A stretch of DNA of 64,000 bases, from the NCBI RefSeq assembly GCF_021404405.1, contig NZ_JABFTV010000012.1:1-64000 (forward strand). The letters are read 5' to 3'. The DNA comes from Billgrantia aerodenitrificans. Lineage in GTDB: Bacteria; Pseudomonadota; Gammaproteobacteria; Pseudomonadales; Halomonadaceae. The notes beneath the pieces are model-generated. The model saw only the letters and a list, made by a program, of their open reading frames with translations. It was not told where the DNA came from and searched no databases. This document shows, piece by piece, positions 33,603 to 41,123 of the stretch (position 1 is the first letter of the stretch; the number at the start of each line of letters is the position of its first letter). The position numbers were made by a program, and so were the translations under genes.

Positions 33603-34445
33603 ATGCAGACCAAGCCACAGCGCCCTTTTCGCTCACGCTATCACTCACTTCTGTTGCTGGTACTGTTCTTCCTTGCCAGCGGCTGCCAGCCAACTCAGGG
33701 ATTGACCATGTCACGTACTCACACTGCCGGCGAGCTCTTCAGCGGCCCACATCTCGAGCTGGCCAGAGCCATCGAACGCAACGATATGGCGGCGCTGCGC
33801 CACGGGGCCGAAGGGGTCGATCTTACTGCCAGGGGCGAGCAGCAGATGACCCTGATGTGGTTCGCCCTGCTTCAGCAGAATCCCGATGCCGTACGCACCT
33901 TAGTCGAGCTGGGCGTCCACCCCAGTGAAAGTCAGATGGAAGGAGCCGAAGCTCGCACCCCGCTTGGGGCAGCATTGATGAGTCCTGACACTCGTTACTT
34001 GAGTGCAATGCTTGAAGGTGGCTTACCTGCCAATGACGAATCAAGTGACGGCACTCCCCTTCTTCACCGAGCTATTACAAGTGGAACATTGGAACATATT
34101 AGGTTGTTGATTGAGTACGGTGCCGATATTGATAGCCAAAACAGTATAGGCAGGTCCGCTTTTCATGATGCTTGTCTAGGAACCAAGCCAGAAATAGCCG
34201 CATATCTACTCGAAAACGGAGCGAAGTTAGATACTCGGTTAGCGACAGGAGTTACTCCTGCATGGGTGGTACATGACAGGCTCCAGCGCTTGCCTCCTGG
34301 TGACATTCGCCAAGGCCTTGAATCAGTACGCGACATGATGATCGAGCGCGGCGTCGAATTTCCCCCGCCCTCTCCCGTCGAGGTTCGCGAGCAGATGCGC
34401 GCCGAGGGGCTGACACCCCGCGTGCCTCCCGGTCACGACCGCTAG
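33603..34445 (+). CDS. Ankyrin-repeat lipoprotein, probable immunity protein
   Basis: A 280-residue predicted lipoprotein: a signal peptide with hydrophobic core LLLLVLFFLASGC puts Cys near residue 28 at the acylation site, and three to five ankyrin-like repeats follow (DGTPLLHRAITSGTLEHIRLLIEYGADID, then GRSAFHDACLGTKPEIAAYLLENGAKLD). It starts nine bases after the vgrG stop behind GGGAG, in the position of an immunity gene. T6SS phospholipase effectors act in the periplasm, and periplasmic or lipoprotein immunity partners with ankyrin or similar repeats are known for them. Bases about 33960-34320 are distinctly AT-richer than neighbours, in keeping with transfer. The immunity role is inferred from position. 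Confidence 0.75.
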   Translation: MQTKPQRPFRSRYHSLLLLVLFFLASGCQPTQGLTMSRTHTAGELFSGPHLELARAIERNDMAALRHGAEGVDLTARGEQQMTLMWFALLQQNPDAVRTLVELGVHPSESQMEGAEARTPLGAALMSPDTRYLSAMLEGGLPANDESSDGTPLLHRAITSGTLEHIRLLIEYGADIDSQNSIGRSAFHDACLGTKPEIAAYLLENGAKLDTRLATGVTPAWVVHDRLQRLPPGDIRQGLESVRDMMIERGVEFPPPSPVEVREQMRAEGLTPRVPPGHDR

Positions 34446-34463
34446 GAATCGACGGAGAAGCAA

Positions 34464-34489
34464 CGCCCGCCGGCTTGGCCGTGCGGGCG
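34464..34489. terminator. Hairpin between immunity gene and malG
   Basis: CGCCCGC (34464-34470) pairs with GCGGGCG (34483-34489) around a 12-base loop that can itself pair partly (CGG with CCG). It lies between two convergent genes and probably ends both transcripts. Confidence 0.5.
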
Positions 34490-34532
34490 CACTCCTCTCG
34501 CGGTGATACAAGCCACCATCCTGAGCAGGCCT

Positions 34533-35423
34533 CTAGCCCTTCACGCCCCCCGCCGTCAGTCCGCCGATGATCCAGCGCTGGCAGATCAGGAATGCCACGG
34601 TGATCGGCAGGCCGGAGAGCACCGCCGCCGCCGCGAAGTTGCCCCAGCGCTGGTTGTGATCGGCCAGGTACTGCTGGGCGCCGACGGCCAGGGTCAGCTT
34701 GTGTTCGTCGACCAGCAGCACCGAGGCCATGGGGTACTCCATGATGCTCATGACGAAGGCGAGGATGAACACCACCATCAGGATCGGCAGCGACAGCGGC
34801 AGCAGGATGTAGCGGAACGCCTGCCAGGTGCTGGCGCCGTCGACCATGGCGGCCTCCTCCAGCGAGCCGTCGATCGATTCGAAGTAGCCCTTGATGGTCC
34901 AGATGTGCAGCGCCACCGCGCCCAGCGAGGCGACGATCAGCGCGCCGTGGGTGTTGATGCCGAGCCAGCCGACGAACTGCCCCAGGCGGTCGAACAGGGC
35001 GTAGAGCGCCACCAGCGAGAGCACCGCCGGGAACATCTGGAAGATCAGCATGCTCTTGAGGATCGGCCCCTTGCCGGCAAAGCGCATACGAGCGAAGGCG
35101 TAGGCGCTGGTGGTGGAGAGCAGCACGATCAGCAGCGACGACACCAGCGCCACCTTGACCGAGTTCCACAGCCACAGCAGCACCGGAAACGGCGGCTGCA
35201 CCACCGTGCCGTCGGCACGCTCCCAGGGGATGCCCAGCGCCAGCGACCAGTGCTCCAGGGAGAAGCGCTCCGGGATCAGGCTGCCGGTGGCGAAATTGCC
35301 CTCGCGGAACGAGATCGAGATCACCAGCAGCAGCGGGAACAGGATCAGCGTGAGAAAGCCGATCAGGGCGAGATGGGCCGCCAGCTTGCGCCAGCGCAGG
35401 GAACGCGGTTGTACCATGGCCAT
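34533..35423 (-). CDS. malG: Maltose ABC transporter permease MalG
   Basis: A 296-residue inner-membrane permease with six predicted helices. The cytoplasmic EAA loop that docks on MalK reads SLEEAAMVDGASTWQAFRYI near residue 195. It ends LICQRWIIGGLTAGGVKG, the usual MalG tail. The start at 35423 follows CAGGAG. It lies 25 bases downstream of malF and is the last gene of malE-malF-malG. Homology to MalG is clear; whether the substrate is maltose, trehalose or another alpha-glucoside depends on MalE. Confidence 0.92.
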   Translation of the reverse strand: MAMVQPRSLRWRKLAAHLALIGFLTLILFPLLLVISISFREGNFATGSLIPERFSLEHWSLALGIPWERADGTVVQPPFPVLLWLWNSVKVALVSSLLIVLLSTTSAYAFARMRFAGKGPILKSMLIFQMFPAVLSLVALYALFDRLGQFVGWLGINTHGALIVASLGAVALHIWTIKGYFESIDGSLEEAAMVDGASTWQAFRYILLPLSLPILMVVFILAFVMSIMEYPMASVLLVDEHKLTLAVGAQQYLADHNQRWGNFAAAAVLSGLPITVAFLICQRWIIGGLTAGGVKG

Positions 35424-35448
35424 GAGAGTTCTCCTGTGACCTTGCGAA

Positions 35449-37062
35449 TCAGACCCTGACCTTGGCCAGGCGCAGGTTGAGCAGCGCCAGCCCCGCCACC
35501 AGCAGGAAGATCAGCGTGGCGATGGCGGCGGCCAGGCCGAAGTTCTGTCCGGCGTCCTGGAAGGCGATGCGGTAGGTGTAGCTCACCAGCAGGTCAGTGG
35601 TGCCCGCCGGCGTGCTGGCGCCGAGAATGTCGGGGTTGCCTCCGGTGAGCAGCGCGATCAGCACGAAGTTGTTGAAGTTGAAGGCGAAGCAGGCGATCAG
35701 CAGCGGCGTGAGGGGCTTGATGATCAGCGGCAGGGTGATCTGGAACAGGTTGGTCAGCGGACCGCCGCCATCCACTGCCGAGGCCTCGTAGAGATCCCTG
35801 GGGATCGACTGGATCAGCCCCATGCACAGCAGCAGCATGTAGGGGTAGCCGAGCCAGGTGTTGACGAGCAGCAGCATGCTGCGGGCGAGCCAGGGATCGG
35901 TGAACCAGTCGGGGCGTACGCCGAACAGGGCGTCGAGAATCAGGTTTATCTCGCCGAAGTGCTGGTTGAACATGCCCTTGAAGATCAGGATCGAGATGAA
36001 CGCCGGCACCGCATAGGGCAGGATCAGCAGGGTGCGGTAGAGCGCCTTGCCGCGTAGCTGGTCCCACTGCAGCAGCGAGGCGAGCACGAAGCCGACAATC
36101 AGGGTGAAGACGACGGTGAGACTGGCGAAGGCGAAGGTCCAGACGAATATCTGAATGAAGGGGCCGCGGATATCGGGGTCGAGGAAGATCCGCGCGTAGT
36201 TGTCCAGGCCCACCGCCACCGGCCAGCCCGGGGTGATGCGCTCCCCTTCTTCGGTGACGAAGAAGCCCGTCTCTCCATCGGCGCTCAACAGGAGACCGTC
36301 GCGGCGGTCGTACAGGCTGCCGTCGTCGCGGGTCTCGTAGCGGTCAAGCATGGGCGCGTAGTGGCGCAGCCCGGCCATGCGCAGCTCCAGCCCTTCAGGC
36401 GTGGTCAGCACCAGATTCTGCAGCGCAGCGCGATAGGCGATCACCTCGCGCATGGCCAGCGGCTCGCCCATCGGCTCTCCCTCGGCGGGCTGAATGGCGA
36501 CATGGCGTCGTTCGCTGTCCTGCAGCGACATCGGGCCGGTGACGAAGCGCGAGACGCCCTCCAGTGCCTCCTCGAGCTCGGCCTCCGCCTCACTGGCTGC
36601 ACTCGGCGCTCCCTCCCGCTCCAGATAGAGCCGCACGCCTTCGTCGCTCGAATGGAGCTGAAAGCCGAAGGTGGCACTCTCCTCCTGATAGGTACGCGCC
36701 AGCAACTGGGCACGCACCCGCTCCTCGCTGAGCAGGTTGCTGGAGCTGTAGTTACTGAAGCTGATGCCGACGGTGTAGAGCAGCGGAAAGATGACGAATA
36801 GCGCCATGCTGGCCACGGCGGGAAAGATGTAGCGGTGGCTCATCAGTGTGCGGCGGGTGAAGACTACGCCCAGCGCGGCGCCGAGCACCAGGAACAGCAG
36901 GGCAAAGATCGGCTGGCCGTTGAGGTGGAAGGCCAGCACCAGCCACAGCAGGGCCAGCACCAGCGCTGCCACCAGGCCGCGCAGTGCCCAGCGGGTGTAG
37001 CGCTCGGCGGGATAGCGGGAGCGATGACGCGGCAGCCCCCGGGAAGCATTGACGGTGTACAT
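35449..37062 (-). CDS. malF: Maltose ABC transporter permease MalF
   Basis: A 537-residue permease. Like enteric MalF it has N-terminal helices (ALRGLVAALVLALLWLV, then FALLFLVLGAALG and IFPAVASMALFVIFPL) followed by a large periplasmic loop of roughly 190 residues, the P2 loop that contacts the binding protein, and then the core permease with EAA loop (YEASAVDGGGPLTNLFQIT). The loop here is rich in Glu and Asp, fitting a halophile periplasm. The ATG at 37062 follows AGGACG; the frame stays open upstream to 37260 through the intergenic region, which is rejected as non-coding. Confidence 0.9.
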   Translation of the reverse strand: MYTVNASRGLPRHRSRYPAERYTRWALRGLVAALVLALLWLVLAFHLNGQPIFALLFLVLGAALGVVFTRRTLMSHRYIFPAVASMALFVIFPLLYTVGISFSNYSSSNLLSEERVRAQLLARTYQEESATFGFQLHSSDEGVRLYLEREGAPSAASEAEAELEEALEGVSRFVTGPMSLQDSERRHVAIQPAEGEPMGEPLAMREVIAYRAALQNLVLTTPEGLELRMAGLRHYAPMLDRYETRDDGSLYDRRDGLLLSADGETGFFVTEEGERITPGWPVAVGLDNYARIFLDPDIRGPFIQIFVWTFAFASLTVVFTLIVGFVLASLLQWDQLRGKALYRTLLILPYAVPAFISILIFKGMFNQHFGEINLILDALFGVRPDWFTDPWLARSMLLLVNTWLGYPYMLLLCMGLIQSIPRDLYEASAVDGGGPLTNLFQITLPLIIKPLTPLLIACFAFNFNNFVLIALLTGGNPDILGASTPAGTTDLLVSYTYRIAFQDAGQNFGLAAAIATLIFLLVAGLALLNLRLAKVRV

Positions 37063-37123
37063 GGGTAGCGTCCTGGGCCGGGCCGGCGACGCCTGCCGCC
37101 GGCCGAGGCATCGAGCGGGTTCG

Positions 37124-38311
37124 TTACTGGCGCATGCGGCGGGCCGCGGCGTCCAGCGCTTCGCGAGGCGACTGGCGGCCGCTGCCGATGTTCTGCAGCG
37201 CCGGCTCCATGGCGGCCCAGAAGGCGCCCATCTCGGGAATGTTGGGCATCGGCATGCCAAGCTCGGCGTTCTCGAGGGTGGCGGCGATGTTGGGGTCGCG
37301 CTCCAGCTCCTGCTGGTAGGCGATATGCGCCACCGCCCCCAGGGTGCCGTCGCTGTTGAAAGTGCGCATGCCCGCTTCGTCGAGCAGGTAGTTCTCGAGG
37401 AACTCCACGGCCAGGAAATCGTTGGGCGAGGCGGTGTTGATCATCGCCGCCATCACGCCGAACATCGGCCTGGCGCGCTCCTCGCCCACCCTGGGCAGCA
37501 GCGCCACACCGTAGTCGATACCGCTCTGCTCCAGATTGCTCCAGGCCCAGGGGCCGCTGATCATGGCGGCCACCTCGCCGCGATTGAAGCGCGTATCCAT
37601 GATGCTGTAGTCGGTGCCCCGCGGCAGCACGCCGCTCTCGATCAGCTCCACCAGCAGCTCGGCGCCCTGGATGGCTCCCTCGTTGTTGACGCCGATGTCG
37701 TCGACGTCGAAGCCCTCTTCGGTCTGGCGGAAGGGGTAACCGCCGTTGGCCGCCAGCAATGTCCAGCCGTAGTAGGGCTCGCCATAGTCGAACAGGATCG
37801 CCTTCCTGCCCTGCTCGGTGAGCTCGGCGTCGAGCTCGGCAAGCTCGGCGAAGCTCTGCGGCGGCGCTTCGACCAGCGCCTTGTTGTAGATCAGCCCCAG
37901 CGCCTCCACCGAGATCGGGTAACCGTAGTGCTCGCCGTTCCACAGGGTGGCGTCCCAGGTGAAGTCGAAGTAGCGCTCGCGGAAGTCGCGCGTGGGCGAA
38001 ACGGGTGCCAGCAAGCCGCTCTGCGCCCATTCGCCGATGCGGTCGTGGGCCCAGATCACGATGTCCGGCCCCTGTCCGCTGCCGGCGGCCTGCTGGAAGC
38101 GGTCGGTAAGGTTGTCGGGATTGACGATCCGTACCTCGATGCCGGTGTCGTCCGCGAACTGGCGAGCTACCTCACGGATGCCGTCGTAGCCCTTGTTGTC
38201 GCCCATCCAGATCGTCAGCCGGTCGCCGTCGAAGGCATGAGAGGAGAAAGCCTGGCCGCTGCCGAGCGCGACCAGCACGGGGAAAAGCACACCGTGGCGT
38301 GTCCGATGCAT
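37124..38311 (-). CDS. malE: Maltose/maltodextrin-binding protein MalE
   Basis: A 395-residue periplasmic solute-binding protein with a signal peptide (residues 1-26, ending SSHAFD). Family-1 binding protein signatures include LTIWMGDNKGYDGIREVARQF, GPDIVIWAHDRIGEWAQSGLLAPV, YPISVEALGLIYNK and AAMISGPWAWSNLE, all close to E. coli MalE. It delivers maltose or maltodextrins to MalFG. GGAGG precedes the ATG. A MalT-type site and a 24-base repeat lie upstream. It heads malE-malF-malG. Confidence 0.94.
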   Translation of the reverse strand: MHRTRHGVLFPVLVALGSGQAFSSHAFDGDRLTIWMGDNKGYDGIREVARQFADDTGIEVRIVNPDNLTDRFQQAAGSGQGPDIVIWAHDRIGEWAQSGLLAPVSPTRDFRERYFDFTWDATLWNGEHYGYPISVEALGLIYNKALVEAPPQSFAELAELDAELTEQGRKAILFDYGEPYYGWTLLAANGGYPFRQTEEGFDVDDIGVNNEGAIQGAELLVELIESGVLPRGTDYSIMDTRFNRGEVAAMISGPWAWSNLEQSGIDYGVALLPRVGEERARPMFGVMAAMINTASPNDFLAVEFLENYLLDEAGMRTFNSDGTLGAVAHIAYQQELERDPNIAATLENAELGMPMPNIPEMGAFWAAMEPALQNIGSGRQSPREALDAAARRMRQ

Positions 38312-38406
38312 GAGTTGGAACCTCCGGGTTGTTGTTATCGACGCCAGTGCCGTTGCGGCACGGCGATAGCGAGCACGTCCAGACTCGCCAATTGCGGAGT
38401 CGGCGT

Positions 38407-38416
38407 CCTCCTCCCC
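38407..38416 (-). promoter_or_regulatory. MalT box upstream of malE
   Basis: On the minus strand this reads GGGGAGGAGG, an exact match to the enteric MalT box GGGGA(T/G)GAGG, oriented toward malE and about 95 bases before its start. A MalT-like gene is present in the window. Confidence 0.6.
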
Positions 38417-38418
38417 GG

Positions 38419-38477
38419 GGGGCGTAGCGGTGGCGTATGGGTGGGGCGTAGCGGTGGCGTATGGGTGGGGCGTAGCG
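38419..38477. repeat. 24-base tandem repeat carrying GGCGTAG in the malE promoter
   Basis: Two exact copies of a 24-base unit (38419-38442 and 38443-38466, beginning GGGGCGTAGCGGTGG) and a partial third (38467-38477) lie just upstream of the MalT box. Each carries GGCGTAG (38421-38427, 38445-38451, 38469-38475), the same core found before the alpha-glucosidase gene. A 24-base period is slightly more than two helical turns, so bound proteins would lie close to the same face. Confidence 0.8.
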
Positions 38478-38556
38478 AGTAGTGTGGCAGGAGTATTGCG
38501 AAGGTCAGCGCGGGCGGCATGGAGAATGCCGCCCGCTGAAAGTCACTCGATGTTGC

Positions 38557-39120
38557 CTATTCGGCCTCGAAGCCGTGCTGGGCCAGCCAGTCGCGCAGGA
38601 AGGCGATCTCCTCTTCCTGGGCCTCGATGATCTCGCGAGCGAGGTCGCGAATCGCCTCGTCCTCGCCGTGCATCAGCACGACATTGGCCATGTCGATGGC
38701 CCCCTGGTGATGCGGAATCATGCCGCGGGCGAAATCGGCATCGGGGTTGCCGGTGAACTCGATCGACATGTCTTCGTGCATGCGCCGATTGACCTCGCGG
38801 TAAGCTTGCACGGCCTCGTTGTCGGCGTGCTCGTCGGGCTCGTGAACGTGGTCGTGATGGTCCTCCTCGTCCTGCGCCTCGGCCTCGTCGCCATTGACCT
38901 CGTCGCCATTGACCTCGTCGCCGTTGCTCTCGTCGTCATCGGCATCGTCGCCATTGGCTGCTTCATCGATCTCAGCGTCCTGCTGCGGCTCGGCCTGACC
39001 GATCTGCTGCTGGGCCTGGGCCTCCTCTTCCGCCGCCAAGGCCGGGGCGGCCAGCAGGGCACTGCCGGCCAACACGACGGCCAGTGCCGACCAGGTACGT
39101 ACTGTGAGGATGTGCGACAT
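38557..39120 (-). CDS. DUF305 periplasmic protein with acidic linker
   Basis: A 187-residue exported protein: signal peptide (ending LAAPALAAEEE), a highly acidic low-complexity linker of about 65 residues (NGDEV repeats, then DHHDHVHEPDEHADN), and a DUF305 domain (about 105-185). The domain has the conserved MIPHHQGAIDMA pair of histidines and a closing FLRDWL. DUF305 is a ferritin-like four-helix bundle often found with copper resistance; the His/Asp-rich linker suggests metal binding. No copper gene is adjacent. AAAGGAGAG precedes the ATG. The 15-base repeats in the linker are listed separately. Confidence 0.85.
   Translation of the reverse strand: MSHILTVRTWSALAVVLAGSALLAAPALAAEEEAQAQQQIGQAEPQQDAEIDEAANGDDADDDESNGDEVNGDEVNGDEAEAQDEEDHHDHVHEPDEHADNEAVQAYREVNRRMHEDMSIEFTGNPDADFARGMIPHHQGAIDMANVVLMHGEDEAIRDLAREIIEAQEEEIAFLRDWLAQHGFEAE
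38883..38927. repeat. 15-base tandem repeat in the DUF305 linker
   Basis: CCTCGTCGCCATTGA occurs at 38883-38897 and 38898-38912, with a diverged copy at 38913-38927. On the coding strand each unit encodes one NGDEV/NGDEA block of the acidic linker. The copy number could change by slippage without shifting frame. Confidence 0.85.
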
Positions 39121-39223
39121 GCTGCTCTCCTTTACCATGTGAGTCGTACGAGTACGATAGAACCAAGCGCCGTGCAGTGCGTTGCAGCGGCGCATCAGGA
39201 AACAATTCATTACCGAGACTACC

Positions 39224-39673
39224 ATGGACTGGAATCCCGCCTTGATCTGGCTGGCCATCGCCCTGCTGCTGGGCTTGGCCGAACTCTCCTCCGGCGGCCT
39301 GGTGCTGCTGTCGCTGGGCGTGGCTGCCGCCCTGACCTCGGCGCTGGCCGCGCTGGGCCTTACGCTGCCCTGGCAGCTGCTCGCCATGGGCGTGTTCTCG
39401 GGCATTCTCATCCCGCTCGCCGTCAAGGTGATCCGCCCGTGGTTCTCGCCCAGAGGGGTGGCCTACGGCACCACCGGCACGGGGGTGGAGAAAGGCCATA
39501 CCTACACCACGCTCAAACGCGACTTCGACGGCGCCAGCGGGGTCAAGATCAACGGCGACTTCTATCGCCTGCGGGTCGCCGAGACCGGTGAGACCGAGCT
39601 GCCCGAGGGCTCGCTGGTGCTCTTCCAGCACTTCGACGGCACCACCGCCGTCGTCAGCCACGTTCAAACATAG
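39224..39673 (+). CDS. NfeD-family membrane protein (YbbK-like)
   Basis: A 149-residue short NfeD: two to three transmembrane helices (ALIWLAIALLLGLAEL, VLLSLGVAAALTSALAAL, LLAMGVFSGILIPLAV) and a C-terminal OB-fold (about 85-148, ending VLFQHFDGTTAVVSHVQT). Such proteins work with SPFH/stomatin-type partners in membrane quality control. The partner QmcA-like gene follows 66 bases downstream. The start ATG gives MDWNP; an upstream TTG at 39182 is less likely. It is divergent from the DUF305 gene. Confidence 0.88.
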   Translation: MDWNPALIWLAIALLLGLAELSSGGLVLLSLGVAAALTSALAALGLTLPWQLLAMGVFSGILIPLAVKVIRPWFSPRGVAYGTTGTGVEKGHTYTTLKRDFDGASGVKINGDFYRLRVAETGETELPEGSLVLFQHFDGTTAVVSHVQT

Positions 39674-39739
39674 CGCCACTCGCATGACCTTGGCGGAGCC
39701 CCTTCCGGCCCCGTCCCTACGCAACTGCAAGGAGTGAAA

Positions 39740-40792
39740 GTGAATATGGATCTTCCCATCAACCCGGGGTTGCTGATCGCCCTCATCGTCGTCGTCATCG
39801 GCATCCTGATCATCGCCAAGGGGCTGGTCATCGTACGCCAGTCGGAAGTGATGGTGATCGAGCGCCTGGGCTCGTTCAACCGCCTGCTGGAGAGCGGCAT
39901 CAACATCATCATTCCGTTCATCGAGCAGCCCCGCGCCATCACCATGATCCGCTACCAGAAGCGCGGCGAGGAGTACTTCCCCATCACGACCAACGAGGCG
40001 AGGATCGACCGCCGGGAAACGGTGATGGATTTCCCCGGCCAGCCGGTGGTGACCACCGATAACGTCACGGTACGCATCAATGGGGCGCTCTATTATCAGA
40101 TCATCGATCCGCGCCGTGCCGTCTATGAAATAGAGAACATGAGCCAGGCGGTGGAAGTGCTGGCCAAGACCACCCTGCGCTCGGTGGTGGGCAAGATGGA
40201 GCTCGATAAACTGTTCGAGTCCCGCGCCGAGGTCAACAACGAAATCCAGGCCGCCATGGAGGAGCCCGCTTCAAAGTGGGGGGTGAAGATCTCACGGGTC
40301 GAGGTGCAGGACATCGCCATGCCCGAAGAGGTCGAAACCGCCATGCGCCTGCAGATGGCCGCCGAACGCAAGCGCCGCGCCACCGTGACCGAAGCCGAGG
40401 GCGAGAAGGCCGCCGCCATCGCCAAGGCCCAGGGTCAGCGCGAATCGGCAATCCTCAATGCTCAGGGCGACAAGGAGTCGGCCATTCTGCGCGCCCAGGG
40501 CGAGCAGGAGTCGATCAAGCTGGTGCTGAGCGCCATCGGCGACAGCGACGAGCACAAGCGCACTGTGGTGGGTTATCTGCTCGGCCAGAGCTATATCAAG
40601 GCACTGCCGACCATGGCCCAGGACGGCGAGCGGGTATTCGTGCCCTACGAATCCTCCGCCCTGCTCGGCTCCATGGGAATGTTCCGCGAAATGGCAGGCT
40701 CACCGGAAGACACCGTGGCGCAGCACCTGCGCAGCGGCGAGCGCCAGAGCGGCTTTCGCAGCGGTATCGTCGGCGGAGCGGCCAGCAGCTAA
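39740..40792 (+). CDS. qmcA: SPFH/stomatin-type protein QmcA (YbbJ partner)
   Basis: A 350-residue membrane-anchored SPFH protein: one N-terminal helix (LLIALIVVVIGILIIAKGLVIV), the band-7 domain (about 25-190, ERLGSFNRLLESGINIIIPF), then a long Ala/Glu coiled coil with repeated Q-G-(D/E) turns (AIAKAQGQRESAILNAQGDKE) and a small tail. It belongs with NfeD and forms cage-like oligomers in the inner membrane with quality-control proteases such as FtsH in E. coli. Starts possible are GTG 39740 (AAGGAG five bases before) and ATG 39746; GTG 39740 is given, and GTG 39734 is rejected because it overlaps the Shine-Dalgarno. Confidence 0.9.
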   Translation: MNMDLPINPGLLIALIVVVIGILIIAKGLVIVRQSEVMVIERLGSFNRLLESGINIIIPFIEQPRAITMIRYQKRGEEYFPITTNEARIDRRETVMDFPGQPVVTTDNVTVRINGALYYQIIDPRRAVYEIENMSQAVEVLAKTTLRSVVGKMELDKLFESRAEVNNEIQAAMEEPASKWGVKISRVEVQDIAMPEEVETAMRLQMAAERKRRATVTEAEGEKAAAIAKAQGQRESAILNAQGDKESAILRAQGEQESIKLVLSAIGDSDEHKRTVVGYLLGQSYIKALPTMAQDGERVFVPYESSALLGSMGMFREMAGSPEDTVAQHLRSGERQSGFRSGIVGGAASS

Positions 40793-40803
40793 TGATGGAA
40801 CCT

Positions 40804-40829
40804 GGGCATCGGCTGTCAGGCCGATGCCC
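40804..40829 (+). terminator. Hairpin after qmcA
   Basis: A perfect 10-base-pair stem (GGGCATCGGC at 40804-40813 with GCCGATGCCC at 40820-40829) and a 6-base loop lies 12 bases after the qmcA stop. No T-run follows. Confidence 0.6.
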
Positions 40830-40943
40830 CGGTACATGCCACGACAGCGACTGGCCCAACGACAGCAACTGGCGATCGGGCAGGAAGCATCGTGGACCGA
40901 TATGCGTTAAAATACGGGCATCGGCAAATTCGAGGCAGTCCCC

Positions 40944-41102
40944 ATGACCAAGGTATCCCTCAAGACCAAGCAGGACTATTTTGCCAAGGTCAAGCAGCAT
41001 AACTATGCGGCCAGCCTGCGCCTGGAAGGGTTCAGCGCTCCCGATGTGCCGCATGCACTGCCCAGCAAGTCCGCCACGCTGGAAAAATATCGCCAGCGTT
41101 GA
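40944..41102 (+). CDS. yhfG: YhfG-type antitoxin
   Basis: A 52-residue protein, MTKVSLKTKQDYFAKVKQHN then YAASLRLEGF, ending KYRQR. It fits the YhfG family (small antitoxins that hold the inhibitory helix for the class I Fic toxin). In YhfG-like and VbhA-type antitoxins the helix motif (S/T)xxxE(G/N) blocks ATP in the Fic site; here SLRLEG supplies Ser, Glu and Gly in this spacing. It is too short for automatic detection in many pipelines. It ends 21 bases before fic, so they form an operon. No strong ribosome site is seen. Confidence 0.85.
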   Translation: MTKVSLKTKQDYFAKVKQHNYAASLRLEGFSAPDVPHALPSKSATLEKYRQR

Positions 41103-41123
41103 GCGTGGCCACCAGCCGCTGTC

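Noticed and set aside
35449..37260. Longer MalF starting at 37260
   Set aside because: The added N-terminal residues are basic and low-complexity and overlap the malE end and spacer, and the ATG at 37062 has a better binding site and matches family length.
38419..38477. Possible CRISPR-like repeat array
   Set aside because: The 24-base units are contiguous with no spacers and there is no cas gene; they are a simple promoter repeat.
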